This document shows, piece after piece, positions 1-11,100 of a stretch of 64,000 nt of DNA. Numbering within the stretch: the stretch's first letter is position 1; each line of letters opens with the position of its first letter. The stretch comes from Adiantum capillus-veneris (taxonomy: Eukaryota; Streptophyta; Polypodiopsida; Polypodiales; Pteridaceae): contig CM043945.1 of NCBI GenBank assembly GCA_014529385.2, positions 140,472,241-140,536,240 of the forward strand. The letters are read 5' to 3'. The position numbers were made by a program, and so were the translations under genes. The notes below the pieces were generated by a model. The model saw only the letters and a list, made by a program, of their open reading frames with translations, was not told the DNA's origin and searched no databases.

Positions 1-289
1 TTCTGTGCCAGGTCTATCGCCTTGATCGATGTGCCATTTGGGAATTTTACAGCCTATCAAGGGTTTGTATGGAGACTATGTGATGAGTGCAGGCTAAAAG
101 AATTTTCAGATTTCCAATTGGAGTACGGAGCTATAAGAAACTAATGCTTGAACTCGGTGACAATGACTAATGGCGGTGAGGTTTGTTCAGAATGTCATCT
201 TATGCAGAACAATGATTGCAAGAATGCCCAACATGGCTGTGGATACAAGGAACTTTGGGCTATTTTTATTGAGTGCGAAGGGAATACCT

Positions 290-585
290 TTCGACAAATG
301 TAATCACCTATACATGCATCTTAAAGACATATGGCATTATGTGAGATGCTGGAGAGGGTAACAAAATTCACGATGATATTGTTAATCAAGGACTGCTGTG
401 TGAAGATCTGGTGCCTTGCAATACGTTGGCCGGCATGTGTACCAAGTTTGGTGACCTACACAGAGTGTCTAGCATTGCCTTGGCCGGCATATGTACCAAG
501 TGTGGTGACCTACACAGAGTGCCTAACATTGCCTTGGCTGGCATGTGCACAAAATGTCGTGCCTCTATGTGAAGCATAGGCTGCC
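290..585 (+). pseudogene. PPR-like relic with tandem motif units
   Basis: One plus-strand frame from about 395 reads a chain of short units with the pattern L-A-G-M-C-T-K-x-G-D-L-H-R-V. This recalls the 'N-x-L-x-x-M-Y-x-K-C-G-x-L' core of plant PLS-class pentatricopeptide repeat (PPR) proteins. PPR proteins are helical-repeat RNA-binding proteins of plastids and mitochondria. The segment at 295-420 aligns with 2285-2410 and 32878-33000, which lead into clearer PPR sequence. There is no start codon in context, no 35-residue periodicity over a useful length, and frames change, so I read it as a decayed fragment. Assignment rests on motif resemblance only. Confidence 0.45.
426..575 (+). repeat. 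54-bp tandem repeat, about 2.7 units
   Basis: The unit beginning TTGGCCGGCATGTGTACC at 426 recurs at 480 and, with more changes, at 534. Each unit is 54 bp (18 codons), so the reading frame is kept across units. The third unit diverges after about 560. It probably arose by local duplication inside the PPR-like relic. Confidence 0.75.
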
Positions 586-1002
586 CAAATGCACTTGAAG
601 GAGGGCCACCCAAGGGAAAGGGTTGGCTGCCCATTGGAAAAAAATAGAGCTTAAGTGTGTGAAGGGGGGAGGAAAATGGAGGCATGGTGGGCGAGCAGGG
701 AAGGTAGTGTAGAGAGGAAGAAGGGAGTCATAGCTCCTTGGGAGGCGCTCAGACAAGCAAGGCCAAGAAACATGTTATGCTCAGGAGGTCGGGGTGCCCA
801 TGTTTGGCACCAGTGGCATCAAAAACAATGCAACTACCTCGCCGACATGCCACGTAAGCAACACTTGTTCCTACGCAGTGATGGCAGCACCACGGCTTAA
901 AAAAGGCTATTTTTAAGAGAGGCCATAACAAGGCATAGGGAGGAAAAAGAGGTTACAAACAAGGAGGATTTGAGGAGGAGGGGAAAGGCCATCGAGAGGA
1001 AT

Positions 1003-1004
<2 letters not shown>

Positions 1005-1049
<45 letters not shown>

Positions 1050-1170
1050 GGTCGTAATCAAGAGGAGGGCATGCACAAAGGGAGAAGACGGATTGGGAAG
1101 ACGGGGAAGAAGGTTAAGCAAGGAAGGAGAGAGCTCTCTCTCTTGCGGTCATGAGCAATGAAAAGACACA

Positions 1171-1205
<35 letters not shown>

Positions 1206-1348
1206 GAAAGCTAGCAACTCTCTCTCCCCTGGGACCTTGAAGCAAGAAGGTAGGATGACACCAAAGGGAAACAACATGAAGGAGTCAGAGAGGCAAGGAA
1301 TGGAGATCTCTCTCTCTCTCTCTCTGTCATTCTCTCTCTCTCTCTCTC
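1005..1348. repeat. CT microsatellite cluster
   Basis: Uninterrupted CT runs lie at 1005-1046 and 1174-1204, with shorter interrupted runs to 1348. They produce long but meaningless serine-leucine or arginine-glutamate frames on the two strands. Confidence 0.9.
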
Positions 1349-2264
1349 CCTAGAAGATAAAGCAGGAAACCCCCTTTCTCTCTCTTGAACTAAGAAAGAG
1401 AAAGCACCAAGGACATATAAAGCATGACTGCAATCAAAGCAAAACAATCAAATAAGAAGGTTGAAGATTAGTTTTGGCAATTGAGGCAGTTCAAAGTACA
1501 CAAAGCAGGAAGTTGCAGAACAGTTGACAATAATTGAAGCATGATGATCGACACAGTGAAATTAAATGAAGTTTGCAAAATCTTGAAGGTAGTTGAAGCA
1601 GATAAAGCAACAAGAGATAATTAACATCACCATTGTCTTGAGCTCCACTACCATGCTAAGAAATATACTAGGAAGATGTACATCAAACTTAATTGAAGCT
1701 TAGCTGATCCTTGATCAGTGTTTAGGGCTTGTTAACAAGCTATTTGTATAGTTCATGTATGCTGGATGCGGCTTTAAAGGGCCAATAGATGTCTTAATGA
1801 TGCTAAATAAGTGTATGCTTATAGTGAGCACAAATGGGCGTTTAGGATCTAGAACTGCAGTGCTCTACCAGCTTGTCTTTACGGCTCGTCGATTGGAGCT
1901 ACAGTGAAAAAATTATGGCAGTTTGAAGTTTGAGTCAATTGTAGACCTGTACCGGATTGGGCAACTACGGCTAAGGGAAAATAAATGAAGTGAATGCATG
2001 GGGCTAAAGTGCTCACTTTGTGGAGCGGGTTGGTCTTTTTAGATCAGTGATCGGAGTTACGGTTACCAAGATATCACCATATTAAATTTCACCGAGGGCT
2101 AGTTTCGTACCACAGTCTAGTCAGCTCGGTCTGAGTGCCATCTGAGAATTTTTGTCCACCACGACCAAGTTCCGGAATTTAATCTTATGCAGAATAATGA
2201 TTTCAAGATATACCCAGCCTGGTTGCAGTAAGCAAACTCTAGGGAAATTAACCAAATGCGAAGA

Positions 2265-2620
2265 GAATGCCTTGCGGCAAATGCAATCACCTATATGTGC
2301 GTCTTAAAGACATGGCATTATCTGAGATGCTGGAGAGGGCAACAAAATTCATGATGATATTGTTAATTAAGGACTATTGTATAAAGATGTTGTGCCTTGC
2401 AATATATTGGCCGATATGCATGTCAAATGAGGTGGTTATTTACGAAAGCACAAAAAGTTCTTGATGAGCTCTTTGTTCAAAATGTCATCTCATGGAGCGT
2501 ATTGATTGTGGGATATGCCTAGCTTGACAAGGGCTACTGGAGAAAGATGTTGTGCTTGGCAATGCTTTGGTCGATGCGCATGCCAAATGTGGTGCCTTTA
2601 TGGAGCAAAGGACTAAAGGC
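2265..2620 (+). pseudogene. PPR protein relic (frameshifted)
   Basis: Two plus-strand pieces read as PPR sequence. Around 2440-2520 a frame gives A-Q-K-V-L-D-E-L-F followed by N-V-I-S-W-S, the usual 'AQKVFDEL...NVVSWS' junction of PLS-type PPR motifs. Around 2541-2600 another frame gives E-K-D-V-V-L-G-N-A-L-V-D and then A-K-C-G-A, the classic 'DVVLGNALVDMYAKCG' helix. The pieces lie in different frames separated by stops, so this is not a working gene. A homologous relic lies at 32850-33200. Confidence 0.7.
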
Positions 2621-3351
2621 CGCCCAAGGAAAGGGGCCTTAGGGCCGCCCAAAGAACTTAAAGGGGGTAAGTTGGAAAGCAAGGAAAACAAAGGGCATGG
2701 CATCGACTAGGCAACGAGCAGGAGAGGGAGTAGGGAAAAGAGGATCGCGCCGGCCTGGACAAGGCTCAGATGAGCGCGGCTAAGAATGCAAACAAGCCGA
2801 GCACACTAGGGCACACCCTTTCAGCATTGTGGTCATCGAATTTTGTGGAGCTATGTCATTGACCCTACTCCCACGCCACGTTAGTCATGGCACCATGACT
2901 GTTGTGGAGGGGCAAAAAGAAGCTTATTTTCTAGGAAATTTTGGAGGGCTTAGCAAGGGATAACAAAAGCATCAAAGAGGGAGGACAACGAGAAGAAAGG
3001 GGAGGAGACTCAACGCGTGCAGAAGCTTGCCAAAGGAAGCCACGCTCTCTCTCCCTTGTTCTCAGACAAGCAAAAAGAGCTCTCTCTCTCTCTCTCTCTC
3101 GATCTCGCTCTGGGAGGAAGGAATATCTCTCTTGTGCTTAAACAAGACAGGGATAGCTCTCTCGCTTGCTCTTGCATGAGCAAGGAGTTGGACGAGATTG
3201 TGAGAAAGGAACTCGATGAATAGCAAGAAGAGAGTTTTTTGGTGTAAATTGCAAAGAGGAGGGATTTCATAGAGGGCTTGAAGCATGAGAGGAAGGATAA
3301 AGAAAAGAGCTCTTGATCTCTCTCGTGTCCTTAGTGAACAAGAAGCAAAAT

Positions 3352-3353
<2 letters not shown>

Positions 3354-3414
<61 letters not shown>
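3354..3414. repeat. CT microsatellite
   Basis: An uninterrupted CT run of about 60 bp ends at TCGGGACCTTGAAG. The same CT-to-CGGGACCTTGAAG junction recurs at 34112 in the third copy of the surrounding repeat. Confidence 0.95.
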
Positions 3415-3416
<2 letters not shown>

Positions 3417-3884
3417 GACCTTGAAGCAACAACGAAGGGAGGCATCAACGGGAGGAAAAGACGAGCAAGGAAGCAGGATGACATGAATGAACGATAATGT
3501 TTTCAGAGATCTTGAGGGCAATCAAAGCACGACAATCAGAGTAGAAATTTGAAACTTATTGTTGATAATTGCGACAGTAGGAGAGGAAAAGCTCTTGAGG
3601 GCTATTGAAACAGGGAAATATCGACATAAAAAAAAGAAGTTTGCAAATTCTAAGGGACAGTTGAAGCAGGAAAAGCAACATGCAAAAACTTCCATCACCG
3701 TCATCGGTCGAAAGATTGATTTATCATCTTATTAAGCCTTGGTGTCGTTAACGGCCCGGTGAATCTTGTAAAACGGGAGCCTAAACTCCTAGTTAGTAGA
3801 TGATCCAAGTGACGGTGCTATTAGTAGCCCGCCTTGGCTAAGAGTTAGGTTGTGATCATTGTATACAATAAGAAGACATTGTGC

Positions 3885-4809
3885 AGGTGAATGAGTGCAA
3901 CAATATTCAAGTAGACATGCATGAAGATTCGGTTACAACTAGTACTTTTGCTACTGACTCAGAATTAGAGCAATTTGTTTTTGGTACAGATTCTACCATA
4001 GAGTTGATTGATGATACATATGTTATAGGTCAAAGCAGGGAGCAACAGGACCATGGATTTGGGTATACCAAAATTACCAAATTTGAATATACCAGATTTT
4101 GAGGCCTTGGTTAAGCAAGAGTATATACTTGAAGATCCACAAAATGCTGATTAGAAGGGGGTGTAGACTACTTCATTGACAAATTGTTGTGACGCTGAGC
4201 TACCAAAGTGGAAAACTGATCTTGAATGTGATGACGATGATTCAGAGGGGATGCAGACTCCTTCTTTGACAAGTTGCTGTAACCTAGAACTACTGAAGTG
4301 GCAAAGTGATCCTAAATTTGCTGATGATTTAGAGGGGGAGCAGACTTCTTCTTTATCAAGATTTTGTGACACTGAGCTCACAATATGGCAGAATGATCAT
4401 AAACTTGATGACGCTGGTTCAAAGGGGGTGCATAGTGAAGTGCAATCTCTTGGTGTTGAAATGATTGGTTTCATTGTGCCGATGATACAAACAGGGCAAT
4501 AGATGAAATTTTCAATATGCATGCTGAGCTTTGTGCTACAAAAGTGCAAAGATATTTGGATGAAGGTGAAAGACTTGAAGAGCAGTTTACAATAGATGTG
4601 TTTAGTATGCATGTCATATGTAAAAATATTAGTTTACAACAGCCTGAGATGTGCAAGAAGGAGGAACCTTTTAAAGCAGTGGACCTAGATCTTATGTGCT
4701 TATTGGATGAAGCTTTGGAAGGATTTTCAAATACATATTCTAAGGATACCAATCAATCTAGATTCATGCATGAGCAAGTTTGTTCAGATGCACTTGATGA
4801 TGACCTTAT
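3885..4809 (+). pseudogene. Acidic internally repetitive ORF, tandem unit 1 (broken)
   Basis: This is a paralogue of 15264-16192, alignable almost throughout. Compared with that copy it has a short deletion near 4036 and two C-to-T type stop codons near 4152 and 4165. The reading frame is therefore broken. The encoded sequence is rich in Asp, Glu and Ser and has no recognised fold. It ends where a copia-like element inserts at 4810. The target duplication CTTAT lies at 4805-4809 and again at 15091-15095, where the same reading frame resumes. Confidence 0.65.
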
Positions 4810-4902
4810 TGTTGGTGTCAGGCTATGGGGATGGAAACGGTGATGATCCATGGAAGCTTTAGAGGTGCTTGTAGAATAGATGAGAATGAGAACGAGAATG
4901 AG

Positions 4903-4905
<3 letters not shown>

Positions 4906-4997
<92 letters not shown>
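4906..4997. repeat. GA microsatellite inside a copia-like LTR
   Basis: A pure GA run of about 90 bp within the left LTR fragment. It recurs at the same LTR position at 5879, 16289 and 17304. Confidence 0.95.
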
Positions 4998-5000
<3 letters not shown>

Positions 5001-5780
5001 GGTACAGCTTAGGCTAGTTTTGGATCCCAAGTCCTCAACAATTTTTTGAACATTGTCCATCTCTTTGCGTCGACAAAAATATCATCGTGCACCATTTTTG
5101 AGAAACCAACCTCCTTCATTTGGCGATTAGATGCTGCAAACCGTTGTGAGTATTCCGTGATGGTCGTGAATCGGTTTTGTAATCTTGATCGATCTAGTTT
5201 GATTTGGTGCGAGGACCCTCTAGGCAAGGAGTAAATACAGTGGCCACCACTATTTAGGAATAATGTAAAATATAAAAATGGCAAAATCTATTGCAGACCA
5301 GGCAGAGTGAAACTATTGAGAGCAATAAGGCCAGCCTTGGACCAGCTGAAAAGGAGTCCATGTTTGATGACATGAGGCAGCTAATAGGGACGGAGGATGA
5401 GAGAAACAATAGTCACGATGGCGGCACAGATCTACCGGCATCTGACATCGACATATGAACGATGAGAAAATTTGCTTAGCGTTTCCTTGAGCCTTGCTTC
5501 GAGCATGTTGAGATGCGCGTACAGACATCGTGTTGAAAACGCTCACGAAGGCTTACCAATGACCAACTCTAGGCTTTCTGACACTGTGTGCCACTGACTT
5601 GGCTACAACACCTTGCCAACAAAGGTGTTTTGATATGCCGGCTATAAAATTGCAGACTTATTTTCAAGCCAGGCGACCATTATGATGAGATGTTTCTCGT
5701 GCTGCAGGTTGGCGATATTCATCTCTCCTTTGCAAGCGATGGTTCTTGCTAGGCTGTTCAAGCACGCGCAGGCCCTCGTG

Positions 5781-5792
5781 GCTCTGATACCA
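5781..5792 (-). other. Primer-binding site of the copia-like element, unit 1
   Basis: On the minus strand this reads TGGTATCAGAGC, complementary to the 3' end of plant initiator methionine tRNA. It lies 2 bp inside the LTR edge at 5795, as expected for reverse-transcription priming. Confidence 0.8.
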
Positions 5793-5876
5793 GTTGTTGG
5801 TGTCGGGCTATGGGGGATGAAAATGGTGATGATCCATGTCAGCTTTAGAGGTGCGTGCAGAATAGATGAGAACGAG

Positions 5877-5995
<119 letters not shown>

Positions 5996-6162
5996 CGGTA
6001 CAACTTAGAAACCAAGAAAGAAACACACGATTTATTACTCTATATTTACATGATATTTATAGAGCACTTGCCATGCAAAAGACTTAACCTTTAATAGACC
6101 TTTCCCTGCATGCTTTATGAGGAGTTTTCTGTAGGGTTGACACATCGGACCACAATTGGGCT

Positions 6163-7755
6163 TGTCATAATAATCAATATCTAATTCTCCTAAATGATTT
6201 TCTCATATTAAACTGATTATTTAATGTGGGGAAGTGCCAAGGGAGAAAAAGCTAGAATATTGGTTAAGTTAGCAGACCGGCCATAATAGGGATCCAAAGG
6301 AGGGAAAATAGGGATCCAAAGGGGGGGGCCATCTGCAAAAGATCCATGTGAAACAACGGGCTAAAAAGACCCTAAGGTTCAGCTCATTAAGACTTCCAAA
6401 ATGCTAAGGTTCCAAAATTCAAAGGTTGTGTCCAAAGGTCAACCTTAGGGAAAATTGGATGCTTAGTGTGTGTGCCCAAAAAGTCTTTCTGCATCCCTAC
6501 AAGGGAGGGGGCGAGCCCCAAAGCTAGGGGATGAGAGAGAAAACCACACACACACACACAGGCTCCCTTTACACAAAGGGAATGAGGGACACATGTCAGC
6601 TCCCTAGGCCAGATGCCCACAAGGTGTGCCCAATTCCTATTGGAAGACCCTTGAAGTGGACCAATGAGAATTAAGCTAGAGTAAATCTAGTTTAATTAAT
6701 TTAAAAACATTTAATAAAAGAAACCAATAAGAATTAAGTGTCCTAGAAGACTATTGGGCAGTCTCCCAAGGGGTCCAATGAGCATTCAGAAGCCCCATGG
6801 CTTGCCTGATTCCTATTGGCCGGGAGGCAAAGGGGTCCAATGAGAGTTTAGTTTAATTATTTAATTATCTAAAGCTCTCACAAAAGGGGAAAGGGGGACA
6901 CATGTCAGAAGGCTATCACTTATGCTGCTTAATTCCTATTGGCTTGACCTGGGGAGGTCCAATGAGGAAAAAGCCAGCCTAACTTAGCAGCTAGGGCTCG
7001 CCCAAGAGAGAGGGGGGCTGTTTTTTGCTTGGCATTCACTCTCACATTCTCACACTTGACCATGTGTGAAGGGAAAAATACTCTATCTCCTCCCAAGCTT
7101 TAATGGAGAGCTCATCACCTACTCCAAGCTTGTGAGATAGAAGCCTACATCAACACTCTCTTGGCATGTGGATGCAAATCCAACCAAGAGCCAAGCTTCA
7201 ATGCATGCTCATCTTCTCTACCAAGCTAATTACTAAGCTAAGCTATGCTAATATGAGTGATTATGTGAGGAGATGTACTTCTTTCTCGTAAGATACTTAT
7301 TTTTCCTCTCAATCTACTCTCATACCCTGCTAGCTCTCACCATCTTCGAAGGTGTGTGAGGTCTTGGGTCTGAGAATGGGGATAATTCAAGTTGTGTTTA
7401 ATTAAGTGTTTTGCTTGGTGTATGAAGCTTCCATCTTCATTGCACTAGCTAGTCTTGAAGGAACACAAAGAATTGTATTGTACAATGTCTCTCTTGATGG
7501 GAGAAACCATAATACAAAGCCTTTTGGAGGGGGGACCGGCTCCATGCAAATCCGGTCCTCAACTGTTGTCAATAGTTTAATTGCTCTCTCTTTTGAAAGT
7601 ATTGTCGATGCTATCTAACTAGGTGTTATGCTTTTTGTTGCTCTCTCCACCCAAGCACTCTTGTAATTCTCATTAGGAATCTATTCTAATGAAATGCCCA
7701 CTATGTTCATGCTAATTTCCGCTACAAATAAGATTTTAGGCCATTAAATGTTACA
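6163..7755 (+). repeat. 5' LTR of the chromovirus
   Basis: This is the direct repeat of 13480-15072. It carries several ATTGG/CCAAT-type motifs (a recurring 'CCAATGAG' with 'CCTATTGG') that could act as promoter elements. A 70-codon frame at 7406-7618 repeats in every LTR copy but has no context as a gene. Confidence 0.95.
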
Positions 7756-7756
7756 T

Positions 7757-7768
7757 TGGTATCAGAGC
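7757..7768 (+). other. Primer-binding site (initiator Met tRNA)
   Basis: TGGTATCAGAGC begins one base after the end of the 5' LTR and matches the complement of the plant initiator methionine tRNA 3' end. The 400 bp from here to 8172 are the untranslated leader. Confidence 0.92.
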
Positions 7769-8172
7769 TCAAGGTTTCTCTTTTCTTGCTCAAGAAGGGA
7801 GGTCCTCAAGCTAGCTACAAATGGTTGGTATTATTAATTGCCTGTGAGTAAGTAGAATAGGGATTTTTCAGCCTTTCAGTGCGCCTGCCTTTGTGCAGTT
7901 AACGGGGCATCACCGTCGAGAGCTATGGTCTTAATAGTGGAGTCCTACGGGGCTTGCCTACGGCTTAACCACTATTGAGCTATTAGAAGCTTGACAGGAG
8001 CCGGTGCTGTTTTGGTGTCGAAAGACCCTCTCTTCTATTCCTTGCAATTAATGGTATTCGAGCCGCGGGTACAGTAGCTTGAGTGCTTTTTCTAAAGGGG
8101 TAAAGAGGAGTAGCAACTAGGGCTTGAAGTGCCAAAGTACACCTAAAAAGTTTACACCTAAAAGTTGTTAGA

Positions 8173-11100
8173 ATGGCTGACAATATTAAAGAGAGTGAAA
8201 TTAATGTTGATAACTTTGATTTTGCTCATGAGCAAGCTACTAATGATGCTTCAATGCTTGTTAATTATCTTGTTTCTAGGCTTCAACAAGCCATGGGCAA
8301 TCCATCTCTCCAAAGTGAAGTGCAACGGCAGCTCCGTGCTCACGGGATTCTCCAAGTCATCACCATGACGAGAGAACACCTAGGAAGCCTCCTTGTGAGA
8401 CTACCAAAAGAGGTCTCTCTCCGATTCGGGAAGAAGAAGAGAATCCATATGAAGGGCTCAAGAACTTACTTCTTGATGATGCATCTCCTTCCCAAAGGAG
8501 AACTCAAGAGCCTCCACCGAAGGAACGAGAAAGAAGCGAGTCTCCCGCCACCTCGGCGGAGATGGCTCCACGAAGACGGCGGGCTAAACGCTCTCCATCA
8601 CCACCAAAGCGGAGAAGACCATCACACTCTTCTCCACGCCATAATTCAAAGAGGGATGATAAAAAAGCAAGAGAAGAAAAAGGCGAGAAAGAGGACACCC
8701 TCTTCTCCATCTTCTTTATCCTCTTCCTCTTATGAAAGCTATGGTGAAGACGACAAAGATCAAGACAAGAAAAAGGCGAGAAAGAGGTCACCCTCTTCTC
8801 CACCTTCTTCAAATTCTTCATCTTCTGAAGAAAGTGATGGTGCAACTTTTGAACCATCAAAAAGAAGAGGCCATAGGAAATCCTATGCCGCATGGAAGAG
8901 GTCGTCCAAGCTGAAGAAATTCAAAGAGGGAGGGAAGAGCATCTCTTTCCTTACCTATGATGGCACCTTCGGTGCTACAGACAAAGTTTTGGCCTTTATC
9001 CAGCAATTCGATGCGGCGTTTGGAGATGAGGGCTTCACGGAGTCCTCTAAGCTACGCCATGTAGCTATGCACTTTCAAAAGTCCGCCAGACAATGGTGGT
9101 CTAGCCTACGAGCCAACGGTGAAGCTCCACGAACATGGAAGGCTTTAAGAGCTTCCATTATGAAGCAGTTTTTGGCCACCGATGCCAAAGACAAAGTACT
9201 CACCGAATGGCGAAGCTTAAAGCTCTCTCCCAATGAATCCATCCACAAATATGTAGACAAGTTTTGGGACCTACAACTCAAAGCCACTGTCTTCAAAAAG
9301 TTGGATTTTGGAGAGCAAAAGCAACAATTTTGTGCGGGCTTAACCGAAGAAATGGCGGAGTATGTCAACTCCCAAAGGCCACGTACCATATCGGCGGTAA
9401 TACACCATACTATGGTGGCCTCGCGAATCAATTTCCAAACGGGGGGTAAAAGAAATAATAAGCCCCCGGAAAACAAAGGTTCCAATGAGCCTAAGGGGAA
9501 GGACAATGTCCAAAAGTCTCCTAAGGGCAATTCCAACAAAGCTAAAGAGAAGGGAGTTTACAAAGGAAAGAATAAACTCTCTCCTGAAGAGCTTGAGCGT
9601 TATCGTAAAGATAACCGGTGTTTCAAGTGCGGCGAACAAGGGCATGCGTACCGCGCTTGTCCCCAAAAGAACAACCGCCAAGATCCTCCTAGAGCTTCTT
9701 TGGTTGAAATCCAAGAGGAGGAGATTCACCAAACTCACCACAAAGGATCTCCTCTATGCCATGCTTGGGGAAAGGTAAGAGAACATGATGCTTTTATTCT
9801 CTTTGACCCTGGTTCTACTCACAATTTCATATCTATGGAGTTAGCCACCAAGCTAGGCATACAATCCTACGAGATGGGAGATATCCTACCCGCAGACAGT
9901 GCCTTCAAGGGGCAAGAAGCTTCAGTCACTCCCTTAATCGGGAAATTGAGGCTTCATGTCCAAGGCTATGTGGACAAAGAGGATTTCTTTATCTCTCCTC
10001 TCAAGCATGAGGATGTAATCCTAGGGGCACCATGGTTTGACCGTTTGGCTGCCCATGTTAAATTTCCTGAAAGGAGAATCTCCTTTAAGTTCAGGGAAAA
10101 GGACATGTATATAGATGCTAGGGAGATGGGTAACACCATCCCCATTGTACATACACCAGCTTTCAACAAGTCAATAAAGAGCTCTATTTCCGTGTACATG
10201 ATTTTTGTTAAAGATTCTCAAAATGAACCTAATGCTTTAGCAAAAGAAAATAAAAGCAACCAAAAGGAATTAGAGTTATCCAATTTTCTCAAGGGGTTTC
10301 AAGATGTCTTTATTGACGACATCCCTTGTGAGCTACCTCCTAAACGAGGTAATGACGACCATGCAATTGAACTTCTTCCAGGAAGTTCACCGCCTAACAA
10401 ACCTCCTTATAGAGTTTCTCAAGCTCAACAAGAGGAGATTATGCGGCAAGTGCATGAGTTAATTGAGAAGGGCATGGTTAGGCCTAGCTCATCTCCATTT
10501 TGCTCACCTGTGCTATTAGTGCAAAAGAAAGACGGCACATATCGTATGTGTGTCGACTATAGAGCACTAAATAGGATCACTATCAAGAATAGGTTTCCCG
10601 TTCCACGGGTAGAAGACCTATTTGATAAGCTACAAGGATCGACCTACTTCAGTAGGATTGACCTAAAAAGTGGCTATCATCAAATAAGGATAGTTGATCA
10701 AGACATTGTAAAGACCGCATTTCGTACTACATTTGGTCTTTACGAATACATTGTCATGCCTTTTGGCTTGACTAATGCACCAGCCACATTTAACCGCTTG
10801 ATGGAGAAGCTGTTCAGACCTCATCGAACCTTCACTGGAGTGTTCTTTGATGATATTATCATCTACTCTAATTCATTAGAGGAACATAAGCAACACCTCC
10901 AGGTAATATTTCAAGTTTTAAGAGAGAATAAACTTTATGTTAATCGAAAGAAAAGTGAATTTTTCTTGCAAGAGATTCAATATTTAGGTCACATTATCTC
11001 TCAAGATGGAATCCAAATGGATCCATCCAAGTTAGAGGTAATAAAAGGATGGCCTAAACCAAGGAATCTTCATGAACTAAGAAGCTTTATAGGTATGTGT

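Larger units (their letters stand above)
1..1640. repeat. Diverged copy 1 of a dispersed PPR-relic/CT-rich repeat
   Basis: This stretch shares scattered blocks with 2100-3700 and with 32826-34560. The shared blocks include the segment around 295-420 and the CT-rich tail after 1000. No continuous coding frame survives. Apart from the PPR relic and the CT tracts listed separately, I see no gene here. Confidence 0.5.
1641..3880. repeat. Copy 2 of the PPR-relic/CT-rich repeat
   Basis: From 1641 (CTCCACTACCATGCTAAG) this stretch matches 26455 onward (CTCCACTCCCATGCTAAT). The match continues across the retroelement insertion at 27063-32825 to about 34560. The shared blocks end in similar CT tracts and the same GATAATTGCGACAGTAGGAG block. 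Between 1641 and 2250 and between 2720 and 3340 I see no coding potential beyond relics. Confidence 0.65.

Noticed and set aside
7406-7618. 70-codon frame present in both LTRs of the young chromovirus and in the minus-strand copy
   Set aside because: It is conserved only because the LTRs are repeats. It spans regulatory LTR sequence, lacks gene context, and the third copy has accumulated substitutions throughout.
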